Shown here piece after piece: positions 1 through 10,997 of a stretch of 64,000 nucleotides of DNA. The DNA comes from Ochotona curzoniae. Lineage: Eukaryota > Chordata > Mammalia > Lagomorpha > Ochotonidae. The DNA lies in assembly GCF_017591425.1 (NCBI RefSeq), contig NW_024465751.1:5022001-5086000 (forward strand), read 5' to 3'. The notes beneath the pieces are model-generated. The model did not search any database, had not been told where the DNA came from, and was given only the letters and a program-made list of their open reading frames with translations. Position numbers and translations under genes: made by a program. How positions within the stretch are numbered: the stretch's first letter is position 1; each line of letters opens with the position of its first letter.

Positions 1-92
1 AAGTCCATGCACCAGAAGATTGTTTTTTCAGTATTCCAAGAGCTACGTCAAGAACTGTTGTGGCTGCTCTGAGAACAAAGGGAGTTTCAGAA

Positions 93-147
93 TATCCATG
101 GAAAACATAAACATAATGCAAACTTTCCATGAATCTTTTTAAAAACC
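93..147. mobile_element. Mariner-like (HSMAR2-type) MITE remnant
   Basis: The piece starts with a CCATGGAAAA-type block. It ends with TTTCCATGAATCTTTTTAAA, which resembles the inverted ends of HSMAR2-derived mariner elements (TTTCCATGAACTTTTTGAAG-like). Two other candidates occur at 10925-10997 and 39399-39514. Only about 55 bp are recognisable, so the family assignment rests on recall and is tentative. Confidence 0.35.
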
Positions 148-304
148 TCTCTTCTGTTCACGGTAGTTTTTGATGATTTTTGCAGAATCAGTTGTGGTTC
201 AACCCCATTATCTTAATTTACCTATTTAAAATCTAATTGTGCCAATATTAATTTTGTTAAAATGCATAGTCAGCAATGGCTTTAATAACGACATGCCGGA
301 GTGG

Positions 305-400
305 TTGATGTAAACAACGTTTATTTCTCACAGTTGTGCAAACTGTTAAGGCCAAGATCAATTGCAACTGCCAGCAGATTCAGTTCCTGGTGAGCGAGGC
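305..400 (+). mobile_element. MLT1-like LTR fragment (ERVL-MaLR)
   Basis: The phrases TTTATTTCTCACAGTT, GGCCAAGATCA and CCAGCAGATTCAG followed by a CTGGTGAG motif occur in the order seen near the 5' part of MLT1 LTRs. This is an old non-coding solo LTR remnant. It is cut off on the right by the CT repeat and an old SINE. Confidence 0.6.
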
Positions 401-414
401 AGAGGAGAAAGAAG

Positions 415-418
<4 letters not shown>

Positions 419-457
<39 letters not shown>
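419..457. repeat. (CT)n microsatellite
   Basis: This is an almost uninterrupted CT dinucleotide run of about 39 bp. A short TG run follows at about 510-524. Both are ordinary simple repeats between two old mobile elements. Confidence 0.95.
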
Positions 458-459
<2 letters not shown>

Positions 460-463
<4 letters not shown>

Positions 464-660
464 GAAAGAGTGAATCACAGAAAGAAGGGGTGGGGAGAGG
501 GGCACAGAGAGTGTGTGTGTGTGTGAGAGAATCTCACTCAGGGTTGGCAGGATTTGAATATGTGGGCCATCCTTTGCTGCCTTCCCAGACCTTTAGCTGT
601 AGCAAAACATCAGCTGGTATTGACCTACACGCCTCCGGAAAGCCAGGCACAGGCAGCAGA
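460..660 (-). mobile_element. Eroded CSINE, minus strand
   Basis: TTTGAAAGAGTGAATCACAG at the left resembles the reverse complement of a CSINE 3' end. GGGCCATCCTTTGCTGC followed by TTCCCAG resembles the conserved mid-body block. The rest is too diverged to align by eye, so the edges are approximate. Confidence 0.45.
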
Positions 661-1213
661 CCCACCTGGCTGACTCTGAAAAGAATGGGTTTCTTGTTGG
701 CCTCTGCCTGTATGAACTATGTGATTTTGGACCATATTCTAACCGTTTTGAAGGAGCTAGTACTGGCAATGTCTGTAATAATTTTTTTTAATATAACTGA
801 TTATTAAAAAGGATTTAACTCTTAAACCAGAAATGTTTTGTATGTATAGTGAAATAAAGAAAAAAGAGAAGAGAAGCCAAGTCTCTATGTGAAAATAATA
901 TAATAAGTATAATCAAAATGGTGGAGTTCAAAATCATGTAATGACCACTTTAGAATTAATTTGGGTGAGACTACCATTGGGTGCTAAAATAGAAGATGAA
1001 AATCAACCGTGGAACATAATTTTGCACAGCAGCAACTATTCTCCTTTGAAATATATATTCATTTCAAAGGTGAGCAAAATGTTTTCAGCATTAAAAAAAA
1101 GTGATTGGGAAAGCTGTTATGGCACTGTGTGTTAAACGAATGCTTGTATCTTGTACCTGATTGCTCTTAGCGGTCCTGGCTCCCTCTTCTGTTTCAGCTT
1201 CTTACTAATTAAC
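661..1213. other. Unassigned AT-rich sequence
   Basis: No gene or repeat family was recognised here. The short open frame at 941-1135 (64 codons) has no recognisable domain. Confidence 0.5.
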
Positions 1214-1416
1214 CAGGACAGGCAACATGTAATGGCTCAGTAGCCCCCACCTGGAAGACCCTGATGAGCTTCATGGTTCCTGGGTTTGAACTGGCCCAGC
1301 ACTGGCTGCTGTAGGTATTTGAGTAATACACTCATGAATGGAAGATATTCTCTTTCTCTCTCTCTTTCTTCTCTCTTTCCCTGATCCTCTTTTAAATAAA
1401 TCAATCTTTAAAAACT
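1214..1416 (+). mobile_element. CSINE, internally shortened
   Basis: Recognisable blocks are TAATGGCTCAGTAG (A-box region), GGTTCCTGGGTTTGAACTGG (the 3' body TGGCTCCTGG...GGCTCAG block) and the CT-rich stretch. It ends in TTTAAATAAATCAATCTTTA. The element is about 200 bp instead of about 330 because much of the middle is missing. Confidence 0.75.
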
Positions 1417-3175
1417 GACACCAAATTATCAAAGTTCATATCATCATTAATGAGGCAAATTGATCTCATACACTACCAGATAAAAGCAATGAGTAAACAA
1501 CATCACTGATGCAATATTTTGTCCAAAAATGCATAACTTGGATCTCCAATCTTGGGGAAGTAATGGGCAAATTAAATAGAAATCCATAGAACAGCACAAT
1601 AGTTCTATAATATTTAAGCATTTTTTGAGATCATTGAAAATCTAAGAAAGGTGGAGTAACTGATGAAAGTTGAAGGAGAAAAGATATCCTTATAATCTGA
1701 ACAACATGTGATACTAAATTGAATTCTTCTGTTATAAAGAATATTATTAGGACAATTAGTGAAATTTAAATGGGTCTCCATATAAATAAATGGAGATAGA
1801 GTAGTTACATTTGATTACTCTTATAGTTTTTTTTAAATCTTTTACTTAGTTTCCAATAAAGCATGGAAAAATCATGAAACCACTTGAATTCTGATTGGAA
1901 ATCACCCCACATGAGGGAAACCCAATTCTATAAAGGATTTTTTAGTGGAAACTAGACATGGTATGAATTTGGGAAGACTTTTTACCATTTTAATTTTCAG
2001 AATAATGGAAGACACTGCTATTCTTGATAGATTAATGTTAGTGCTTGGGGAAAGAGTCAAAAATGAAAACAACCTCTTGCTTTGATCTTGTAAATCAGGG
2101 AGTTATTTGGAGGAAGTAGGAAGCAAATGAAATTTTATTCAATCATGTACATGGTACATTTGATTATAGGCATTATTTAGGGAGTACATGAAAGCATTCT
2201 CGTGGTATCTTTGTGTTTCTTCCATGATAAGAACAAGGGAATTGCTTTGTACATGGGGGAACGGATGTATTTTCCAGGGGATAATGCAATTTAGAGGCTC
2301 TGTGTGTTTTAAGAGTTTCTCGGTGCTGATTAAAGCCTTGCACTTGGATTGGAGAGGTAACATTTATCTGTCTAATGAATGTCCTTTCATTGCACGAACG
2401 TAAGTAGAAGTTAGAGTTCTGACAGGATTACACAGAAACAGGTGGCATCATAATGAGGATGGAGGAAAACGATCAGGAAAAGCCGCGGTATCTCACGTGG
2501 GACATTTTCACTGTTGCTGGAAATTAGATTTGCCTGTCCATTAATCTATGAAGCTAAATGATTCTTCATTGAACCATAACATTTTCTCACCATCCAATTA
2601 CTTGAAATAATATCAATAAATAACGGACAAATGAATGAATGAATTGAAACTTGAATAAACAATAATGAACAACTACAATAGATTATCATCTTCTCTTAGT
2701 GATTATCAATTAAAATGTTTTCTTCTCACATTCCTTACTTCACAGAGCACAAGGCACTAAAATACAACTCTGATCAAATCTGCAAATACGTCCTTTTGCT
2801 TATTTTTAAGTAATGCTTTGTGAAGCACAACTGGATCACATTGTTATTTATTATACAGTTCTACTTTAATAATATCAAGGCAGAGTCCAATACTTACTTG
2901 TAATTCAGATTATATGTATGACTTGTTAGGAATACAATGTTTACCACTGGCTTTAAAAATGAAATGCTTGCTGACTCCTGTTCCACACTGTAAGCAAGTA
3001 TTTAGAGTTCAAATGAGGGCAAAACGCAAAGCAGAATTTGCTTCCAAGCTATGATAACAATAATTTCAACTTACAGACCTGTGCAGATAATTTATAAATA
3101 TTTTTCTGTTTGCTTTTTGTGGTCTGCATTAAGGAGTCAGGTACCCCTCTGTCTTTCAAATGCAAGAATGTCTTC
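1417..3175. other. Unassigned AT-rich stretch
   Basis: I see no gene and no clear repeat over about 1.8 kb. The open frames (2139-2363 minus, 2188-2403 plus, 3049-3299 both strands) overlap one another on opposite strands and show no domain. The part around 2480-2620 has low simple-repeat content and homeodomain-like ATTA motifs. That is compatible with old single-copy sequence but proves nothing. Confidence 0.45.
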
Positions 3176-3392
3176 TTTAAAAATATATATTTATTTTTGT
3201 TTGAAATGCAGAGAAGAGGTGACTCGCACACTCATAAGGAGAGAGGGAGGAAAGTCCACTCCCCAAATGTCCTCAGTGGTTGGAGCTGAGCTGATCTGAA
3301 TCCAGCAACAAGAAACTTCTTCCGGGTCACCCATGTGGGTGCAGGGGCCCAAGGACTTGAGCCATCTTTTATTGTTTTGTCAGTTTCCCATT
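3176..3392 (-). mobile_element. CSINE, 5' truncated
   Basis: Reading left to right, the reverse-complement 3' end (AT-rich, then AGAGAAGAGG) is followed by CTCCCCAAATG, GTTGGAGCTGAGCTGATC, CCAGCAACAAGAAACTTCTT and CATGTGGGTGCAGGG. The tRNA-like head is missing, as expected for a 5'-truncated retroposon. Confidence 0.8.
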
Positions 3393-3679
3393 TTCATAAT
3401 GATTTTGATGGACTGGCCATGACTGCCCATAAAAATAGACCTAAAATGTAATGGACTCTGAGAGTCTCCTGATTCACCAGGAAAGACGTTTGTGCCATTT
3501 TTCACACCTCCCTGATGATGGGTTCTTCTCCAGGAAATGGTTGCTCCCTCTTGGAATATAAGAGAATGAATGATTTAGGCTAATACTGTCATTCTGTAGA
3601 TCCCAAAGTGAAAAAGCCAACCCCACTCCACAACTCTGAAGCTGATGCCCATCGAGCCTGTCAGGAAGCTAGGATTTTG

Positions 3680-3716
3680 CAGTTGGCACTGTGGCACAGT
3701 GGGTTAAACCACTTCT
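3680..3716 (+). mobile_element. CSINE head fragment
   Basis: GTTGGCACTGTGGCACAGTG then GGTTAAACCAC matches the CSINE A-box head. Only about 37 bp remain before unrelated sequence. Confidence 0.55.
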
Positions 3717-3944
3717 TTTTTGTCTGGCACAGTGAGGCTACTTTGTTTTCAAATATAATTATTCTTTACTTTCTGTGAAACGGGAAATTAAAATTGCCAT
3801 GATATGTTACTGAGAATTCATTATTATGGTTTAAAGAAAATAAAAACTAAAGATGATTAAAGCCAAGTTCAGAGAAACTGTGGGGCACCTGGAAATCTTA
3901 TAAAGTAGTGGTGGAGATATAAAGCTGTTAAGTGGTATCACTAC

Positions 3945-4276
3945 AAGTTGACCTTGTGGTGTTGTGGGGTAAGTCTCCCTCATGAGACACCAGCATCACA
4001 TATGGGTACCAATTCAAGCCCAAGTTGCTCCACTCCTGACCCAGCTCCCTGATAAGCTATGTTCCTGGCCTTTGGCCTGGTCCAGCCCAACTATTAATGT
4101 CATTTGGGGCAGCAGATGGAAGATCTGTGTGTGAGGTGTGTGTGATGTGGGTTGTGTGTGTAGTGTGTGTAATGTGTAATGTGTGTGTGTGGTGTGATGT
4201 GTGTGTGTCTTTCTGTCTCTCCTTGTATCTGTAACTCTGCCTTTTAAATGCATAATGAAACCTTTTTTTAAAATCG
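3945..4276 (+). mobile_element. CSINE with expanded TG tract
   Basis: The copy runs from the head (GTTGACCTTGTGGTGTTGTG) through CATATGGGTACCAATTCAAG (B-box area) and CAGCTCCCTG to TGTCTCTCCTTGTATCTGTAA. It ends in an A-rich tail. The usual CT-rich segment is followed by, and partly replaced by, about 80 bp of TG-rich repeat at 4130-4210. Confidence 0.8.
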
Positions 4277-4500
4277 TGAACATTATGTGTTTAAAATATG
4301 AATATATCCTTATATTGTGTTTGAACAATTCTTTGTCTAGATAAATATCAGAAATAAAAGCAAGTGACTATATCACCTTTCCAATGGAAATGAAATCTTT
4401 TCTTTAAAAAGTATGTTTTTCCTGTAGAACACTATTTTTAAAATGACAAATGTATATTATAATATGCTGAACTTTGTATAAAAGGATGAAAATTTGCATT

Positions 4501-4843
4501 TGGGAGGCAGTGTGGTAAAGAACCACTGTGACACTGACAACTCGGATTGCTGATGCTAGTTCCTCATTACTCTGGTGCTGATCCAAAGCCCAGTATGTGT
4601 GCCTGGGAAAATACTGGGAAGCAACCCAAATACCTGCAACCCTGCCACTCACATGGGAGACCACAACGGTATTACAGGCTCCTGGCTTCAGCCTGACCCA
4701 ATCCCAACGAGCCATTGTGGTCATGTGGGGAATGCACCACTAGACTGAAGGTCTCTTCCTCTCTCCTTATTCCCCAATCTCTCTATTTCTCTCTCTCTCA
4801 CTGTACATCACATGGTCTTTCAAATAAAAGAAATCTTTAAAAA
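4501..4843 (+). mobile_element. CSINE, full length, old
   Basis: It starts at GGGAGGCAGTGTGGTAAAG. It carries CACATGGGAGACC and CTCCTGGCTTCAGCCTGACC, then a CT-rich block, and ends in TCAAATAAAAGAAATCTTTA. It is directly abutted by another copy in the same orientation at 4844. Confidence 0.88.
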
Positions 4844-5146
4844 GGCCAGGCAGTGGCTCAACAGGCTAATCCTCTCATTACAGTGCTGCCTTCCTATAGG
4901 GGCACATTTCTACTCCTGGCTGCTCCACTTGTAATCCTGCTCTCTGCCCATAGCCCGGGAAAGCAGTGAAAAATGGCTCAAGTCCTTGAGTCCCTGTCCC
5001 ATATGGGAGACCTGGAAGAAGCTCCTGGCTCCTGGCTTCAGATCAGCTCAGCTGTGGCCGTCATGGCCACTTGGGAAGTGAAGCAGTGGATGAAAACTCT
5101 GTTTCTTTTTCCCTCTATAAATCGGTCTTTCAAATAAAAAAAAAAT
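4844..5146 (+). mobile_element. CSINE, full length, tandem neighbour
   Basis: It begins immediately after the A-tail of the previous copy with GGCCAGGCAGTGGCTCAACA and ends in TTTCAAATAAAAAAAAAATC. Landing in the A-rich tail of an older SINE is a common retroposition outcome. The two copies differ at many positions, so this is a second insertion rather than a recent tandem duplication. Confidence 0.9.
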
Positions 5147-5249
5147 CCTAAACAAATACAGAGAGAAAAAAATTTATTATAAAAGTATGATTGGCTAAAC
5201 CACATGTGTACATACAGGCTCATATATACGCATTTACCCACATATGTGT

Positions 5250-5330
5250 ATATTTTACAGATGAGGAAATACAGGTTTGAAGTGGTTAAGCTAATCTGTA
5301 TGAAACACAGACGAGGATGCTCACTGCCCT
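5250..5330 (-). mobile_element. MIR fragment
   Basis: TATTTTACAGATGAGGAAAT followed by AGTGGTTAAG is the reverse complement of the classic MIR core (CTCATCTGTAAAAT and CTTAACC). It is a short mammalian-wide SINE remnant. Confidence 0.5.
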
Positions 5331-5435
5331 TGGAGGGAACAAATGGCTATTCCGAAAAGAACATCTGTGCATGAGTTTGAAAAATGTTTGCACCAAAATC
5401 AGCATACCTTTTACTTCCATTTTCTTTTCTCTTAT

Positions 5436-5768
5436 ATTTTTTAAAGATTTATTTTTATTATGTTTTTATTGGAAAGGCAGATATACAGAGAGGAGGAGAT
5501 ACAGAGAGGAAAGATCTTCCGTCCGATGATTCACTCCCCAAGTGAGCGCAACGGCCGATACTATGCCGATCCGAAGCCAGGAGCCTCTTCCGGGTCTCCC
5601 ACGCGGGTGCAGGGTCCCAAGGCTTTGGGCCGTCCTCGACTGCTTTCCCGGGCCACAGGCAGGGAGCTGGAAGGGAAGCAGGGCTGCCGGGATTAGAACC
5701 AGCGCCCATATGGGATCCCGGGCGTGCTAGGTGAGGACCTTAACCACTTGCGCCACCGCGCCGGGCCC
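5436..5768 (-). mobile_element. CSINE, young and near intact
   Basis: This is a complete element in reverse. It runs from AAAGATTTATTTTTATTATG through GGAAAGGCAGATATACAGAG and CTTCCGTCCGATGATTCACT to a preserved head ending CGCCACCGCGCCGGGCCC. Many CpGs survive, which indicates recent insertion. A 12-bp direct repeat CTTTTCTCTTAT flanks it at 5424-5435 and 5771-5782 and is read as the target-site duplication. It sits beside a LINE-1 3' UTR remnant. Confidence 0.97.
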
Positions 5769-5782
5769 ATCTTTTCTCTTAT

Positions 5783-5975
5783 TTTTTAAGATTTTATTTT
5801 TTATTAACACAAGGAAACAAATTTCATGCGTTTCATAGATACAATTCTAAGATAACCATACTTTCTTCTCCTTCTCCCCTTCCTACAAACCCACTTCTTC
5901 CTTCTTTTTTTCCCCTCAATTTTTATAGGCATGCTTTCAATTTACTTTTTAATCAGATTTATGTAAGCTACCAAA
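5783..5975 (-). mobile_element. LINE-1 3' UTR remnant
   Basis: The reverse complement reads like a lagomorph LINE-1 3' UTR. On the plus strand it shows AAGATTTTATTT, then AGGAAACAAATTTCATGCGT, a C/T-rich tract (5860-5920) and TTTAATCAGATTTATGTAAG. The ORF2 part is absent, so this is a 5'-truncated insertion. Confidence 0.6.
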
Positions 5976-6229
5976 AATGGTAACTTGGAAAAGCCAAAAC
6001 TTGAATTTTGTATTTATCTGATGTTAAGAATCTCATTCCATTTAGACCATATATGCATTCATTCATAAATTCAATAATTATATTTCAGCTTATTATCACA
6101 TGCGTGACTAAAATGATGTGGTTTGGAGTGAGGAAAAACTGATTTCAATCTCATTGCTTCCATTAACTCCCTTTGCAATGGTTGCAAGTTTACTCTACCT
6201 GATACAGGGGTTGAAAATGTAAGAACTTA

Positions 6230-6562
6230 TCCTGGCGCATGGCAGTAGCCTTGTGGCTGAAGTCCTCACCTTGCCTATGCCAGGATCCCATATGGGCACC
6301 GGTTTATGCTCTGGCTGCCCCACTTCTCATCTAGCTCCCTGTTTGTGGTATGGCATGAGAAAGCAATAGAGGACGGCCCAAAGCCTTGGGACCTTGGACT
6401 CATGTGAGGAACCTGGAAGAAGCTTTTGGCTCCTGGCTTCAGATTGGCTCAGCTCCAGCTGTTGCAGTCCCTTGAGGATTGAACCAGTGGTTGAAAAATA
6501 TTGCTGTCTCTCCTCTCTGTAAATCTGAATTTCAATGTAAAATAAATAAATCTTTAAAAATC
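6230..6562 (+). mobile_element. CSINE, full length
   Basis: Head, B-box area (GGATCCCATATGGGCACCGG), CCCCACTTCTCATCTAGCTC, GGACGGCCCAAAGCCTTGGG and the TGTCTCTCCTCTCTGTAAAT block are all present in order. It ends AATAAATAAATCTTTAAAAA. Confidence 0.92.
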
Positions 6563-7299
6563 AAAAAATATTTATCCTGGAATTAATAATATGTGAATAA
6601 ACTTTGTGCTCTTACATTCACAAACTGCCAACATGGTGCCCAGCAATGTTTTTTATCTTTCCGGTATTTCCTTTGTTTTCTGTGATTACTAGTTTTTATG
6701 ATTCTGTAGGTTAAAGAATATGTTAAGTAAGTAATTTTGGAAATTGATTTTCTTTTGACACCTAAATCCATTGAGTGAATAATCATGTACCAGAATCATA
6801 ATTTCACTTAAAAATTAAGAATGCATCTAGAATTCTTCAAGTGTAGGAAAATATTAAATTCAGCATGAAATATATATTATTCACATAAAAAAGCTCCAGA
6901 AATGTTTCTTTTTATCACATTATCCTAACAAACATTTACATAGGTATAATGTTGCAAATTGAACTTAAATTTGTAATAGTAATAGTCACTCAATTATGGG
7001 AAAGCTGAGAGAAACTAACATGCAAATCTTCCCTATTTAAACTTACTCCATTTGTTGGTCCAGAAAGAAGACAATTGACATGTCTGGGTAGATTATGTAA
7101 TAATGTTTGGGGCAGTGTTAGCTTGTAACCAGATTCTCCAATAAAGGAGACACCATTTGTGGCCGTGAGGGGCTCCTGCTGAAGCATTTCATGATACAGT
7201 AAGAAGATCTCTGAGCCGTGTTTGTTAGGTTTGTCCTCATGAATTCAAGTGCTGAAGAGGCCACTTGTAGGTGATGGTGGCTCAGGGTGGTCCTTATGT
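6563..7299. other. Unassigned AT-rich sequence
   Basis: Nothing coding is recognised. The only internal structure is the first copy of a diverged short duplication (6943-7012). Confidence 0.45.
6943..7012 (+). repeat. Short dispersed direct duplication, copy 1
   Basis: About 67 bp starting GGTATAATGTTGCAAATTGA and ending GGGAAAGCTGAGAGA recurs at 8344-8411 with about 8 differences by eye. It is not a repeat family I recognise. Confidence 0.8.
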
Positions 7300-7400
7300 C
7301 TGATTCGTTTAAAGCATTTCATTGCATTCCTACTGTGTACTCCATGTATTATTTCTAGGTTCTGGGAATGTGACACTGCGGAATACAGAAGTTGGCCTTG
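7300..7400 (+). mobile_element. Possible LINE-2 3' end fragment
   Basis: AAGCATTTCATTGCATTCCT then ACTGTGTACTCCATG and GGTTCTGGGAATGTGACA loosely follows the L2 phrase for 'attgagcacctactatgtgcc ... ctgggaataca'. It is a weak match. Confidence 0.4.
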
Positions 7401-7876
7401 TAGGTGTTAGTGCAGGGGCGATAGCATCTGTTGCACAAATGCTCCTGTGTGTGTGATGGCTGGACAATTCCATAACAATTCTGCGAAAGAATGATGTACC
7501 TTGCAAGAACAGTCAGTCAGCTTTCCTCCTCCATCACTTAGGCAGAGGTCTTGCAGTGGTGCTACTGGACTACAGGCAGATACTGCTTACTGAGATCCTG
7601 CACTGAGATGCAATAGCCTGTGACCTTGGAGAACACTGAGCCCATCACTCCATAAAAGAACTTCACTTTGGCCACTGTACGGAAGCTCTTGGGCTTAGGC
7701 CCCTGACACGGTTCTCACAGGGCTGCCGAGTGTGCGTTAGTCTTTCCTCAGTTACTTCCTTTAGCCACTCATTTTCATGTTGTGAGATTTGCCCACATTC
7801 TTCGTTCTCCCAACAATACTCTTGTCTTCGCTCTATACCTGCCTTTAGTTCCAACTTCCTGCTAAGCAACACTTAA
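7401..7876. other. Unassigned sequence
   Basis: No repeat or gene was recognised. A minus-strand frame at 7663-7872 (69 codons) shows no domain. Confidence 0.4.
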
Positions 7877-8040
7877 AGAGGCAGTGGTGACTGCTTAAAC
7901 AACTAGAGTTCTATCATGCATGGGGTGGCCTGGGTTGTGTTCCTGCCTCCTGGCTTGACCTAGAAATAGATCTAGTGGGCATCTGGAGAATGGACCGAAT
8001 CGTTACACTACGTCGATCGTTTTTGCTGCTAAAATAAATT
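7877..8040 (+). mobile_element. Possible eroded CSINE
   Basis: AGAGGCAGTGGTGACTGCTT resembles a CSINE head. CATCTGGAGAATGGACCGAA resembles the 'ggagagtgaaccagtgg' block. GCTAAAATAAATT resembles the tail. The B-box portion is missing. Confidence 0.4.
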
Positions 8041-8945
8041 GGAATTTTTACAAAGTATGTTAGTTTTGAGGCTTTTATTAAACTTGAAATGAATAAGGAT
8101 ACGTTATGACTTGTTCTTCTGTGACCAGCACACAGAGTCAGAGTCAGGTGCCTCTTGCTTCTGCCACCTCTTTTAAAGTCATTTCTGCTCCTGGTCTATT
8201 CCTGCATGCTGGCAAAGCCTGACAATGTCAATTCTAAATCTTGAAGAAGATCTGGATTTAAAGCCATGTAGCATGGATTGTTACTATTACTTTTTAATAA
8301 AAGGATCCCTTGCTCTGTAGGAATGAATCAAACATTGAGATTGGGTAATGTTGCAAAGTGAACTTAAATTTGTAGTAGTAACAGTCACTCAATTACGAGA
8401 AAGCTGAGAGGAAGTTTCTGAGTGCAGAGGAGCAGGTTCGCAGTTTTCTGGAGAAGAAGAACTAGCAAGATCCTAGGGCTCATGGGGGGGATAACTGGAG
8501 GCAACCCAGCTGCAGACTGGCGTTCCGGACAGAGCCATCTGTGGTTGGAAGCAGTTGATGTCCAGCCACAGGGAAAAAATGAATTCTTCCGTTGAAGCAG
8601 TTGTCCCTGGATCTTTTTTGTATTCATGAAAGTTCCATTTTATAGCATCTGTATTAATTCCACTGTGAAACGACCAAAGCTAATAGTAAAAAGATAGAAA
8701 GAGCCTCTCTGTGCTTGTGACTGGGCTGCACACATGAAATAGTTAAGTTTGTTTAATTCCATAGTGGTCTTATACAGTTGTTATTAATTGTAATCACACT
8801 TTAAAGAAGGGGAAATGGAGACTTGGTTCCTAGATGCCATGAATGTAGTATTGGGCACAGCAAGTATTTTTTAATGTGTTAGTCTGATGCCAACATTCAT
8901 GTTGTTAATTGCAGTATTTTCTGTAACACAGGACATGCCTAGTGA
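8041..8945. other. Unassigned sequence
   Basis: It holds copy 2 of the 67-bp duplication (8344-8411) and otherwise nothing I can name. A CSINE-free block begins here and runs to 16162. Confidence 0.45.
8344..8411 (+). repeat. Short dispersed direct duplication, copy 2
   Basis: It begins GGTAATGTTGCAAAGTGAAC and ends CGAGAAAGCTGAGAG. It aligns over about 67 bp with 6943-7012 at about 1.4 kb distance in the same orientation. The upstream flanks share a vaguer AAACATT...AGG pattern, and the downstream flanks do not match. Confidence 0.8.
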
Positions 8946-9020
8946 TTATAATGAAGCAGGTCTAACCCTGGGCTTTTAATTCTGTCTCCCTCAACAGGGA
9001 GATTAAGAACTACTGATTTA
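8946..9020. mobile_element. Possible MER5A-type hAT MITE remnant
   Basis: TGAAGCAGGTCT then GGGCTTTTAATTCTGTCT and AGATTAAGAACTACTGATTT echo the MER5A order 'cagtaggtctgggg ... tttgcatttct ... tgagaaccactg'. The match is degraded. Confidence 0.4.
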
Positions 9021-10924
9021 CGTCCTGACCATGTCTTGATTGGCTCAGCAGCTGGAGAAGACTTGCTCGACAGGGGTGTTCGGCTGTGCAAAAGCGGGGT
9101 TAACTTACTACTGCAGCAAGAAAGGCAGAGCCTGACATTTGCAGGAGGCAACAAGATCACCCAGGGACAGAGACAACACTGTCTCCAAGGCATCCCGTTC
9201 ATCTGCCCAGAGCCCTGACCCTAAGGATCTCTTAGCTAGAATTGGAACTTGTCTTCCTGTGTTTTTATGATAAGTGGTTTTGCTCAGATTTCAAGGCAAT
9301 CATTATCCCTATGTCTTAATCTGCTTTGAAGTTCCTATTGATGAAGCCAGGAAAGTGTCTTTATCATGTCAATGTTAATGATATTTGATGAATGTTTCAG
9401 TTGTTCAAAAGACTTTCGCCCACATTCATTTATCTGGTTCTTACTGCAACTGTTGGAGAGCGTAGTCATTAACTTCAGCACTTTCTGGAGAAGAATTCAA
9501 GACGGCTTGTGCAAGGCAGCAGGGACGACCGTTGCCAGAGCTAAACTTAACTCTAATTCAAAACTTGCCTGCACCTTCCAAAGTGATCGTTTCAAGGCTA
9601 CTCCATCCTTGTTTCATTGGTTGCTCATTGGCACCGGCAGGCTCTGCCAGGTCTCCCGTGATATGGTCATTTGGGCTGCTCCAGCAGAAGAGTCCCCTGT
9701 CTCACACACAGCATTTACTATATATAAAGCTGGCTGACAGAGCCAAGGCCATAACTTCTCAGGAAAATGGCAGACTAATGAAAAAAAGGTCATAAATATC
9801 ACCAAATCCAAGTCTTGACATTTGTCAAGGACAATTCTTTTCATCATCGAAGTCTCGGGCATTTTGGAGCCTTTCAGTGAAGTCTGCACACTGCAGAGAA
9901 GAAAAGAAAGAATAGCAAAGTGTGTGTGTGTATACAGGACATTGGGGGTGGGGAAGATGTGGCAGATGGGAAGAGGGAGCCCAAAGAGGGCATTCCTGTG
10001 GTTTCAGGAGTAAATTGAGCTCCTAATTCTTTGTGACCAGTAGTAGGATTAAGAGTTCAAAAGGGCAGGTCATAGAAGGGCAGGGAGCCAGGCTGGGCCT
10101 CACAAGGATGTGACCCAGGAAATGCTGTCAGGCTAGGCCCCCATACCTACCCCAGCAGGCCTCCAATTAGGATTTAATGGTCAAATATGGAATGCATTAG
10201 GGCATCTGAGCAGAAAGTCTTGTTCAAAGAAGCCGGATCTTGTTGGCTAAGTAGAAAAACATTCCTCCGTGGTCAGTTTCCTCTTGAACCAATTCTGGGT
10301 GCCTTACTGGCAGTACTGTCTTACGAGACACCATGTGAAAGTGGCCACCACAGAAAGCCCCCGTTTTCCTCAAGAACTCCAAAAATAGACCCGCAGGCTG
10401 TATTTGGAATTTAGGACAGTGTGGCAAAGGGAAAAGCTGCTTGACTCAGAATTCTTTTTGGTTTTGGACCTGGGGAATGTGTATTCCATTGTGGGAGCAT
10501 CTAAAGAGTGAATATATGCCAACATTCCTGGCTAGAGTTGAGACAGAGATCAAGTGCACCTGTGTGTGCTGCTGCTGCTGTTGTTCTATTTTCTAAGAGT
10601 GCGTCCTCATACTTCACCTTGCCACACAGATATTCAAGATTCCCCAGGTTCGTTCCTGTGTGGGGGACACGCATGTGTCTACATGAACATGCTCCCAATG
10701 AGCACATGTTGGTGTAAATGAGGGAAGTTGATAATATGCATATGTGCATCCATGTATTTTGAGTGTGACAAATGTACAGGTCTGGGATAATATGTTTAGG
10801 TTCAAGAAAAATGTTCCTGGAAGTGAGGAAATCACAGTAGGGATGGGTCTGCTCTGTACAGATGTTTGTACTATTGCACATTTTAAAGGAAATTATATTA
10901 TCATATAAGAAATTATATAAGAAA
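9021..10924. other. Unassigned sequence
   Basis: No repeat family is recognised over about 1.9 kb. Several frames of 60-123 codons exist (for example 9366-9737) but they overlap in competing frames and strands and show no domain. There is a short CTG run at 10568-10579. Confidence 0.4.
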
Positions 10925-10997
10925 TTAATGGAAATGGAATTAAGAGATAAGCTTATTTTGCTGCAAAAAAAAAAGAAATTCCATGCAAATGAGCAGT
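10925..10997 (+). mobile_element. Mariner-like (HSMAR2-type) MITE remnant
   Basis: GGAAATGGAATTAAGAGATA followed by AGCTTATTTTGCTGC, an A run and AAATTCCATGCAAATGAG follows the HSMAR2-derived order 'ggaaaatggaattaaaagataagtttattttggtgcaaa ... tccatgca'. It lies inside the longest open frame of the window, which argues that the frame is spurious. Confidence 0.6.

Noticed and set aside
9366..9889. Cluster of frames of 87-123 codons
   Set aside because: Three frames on both strands overlap each other and none has recognisable homology.
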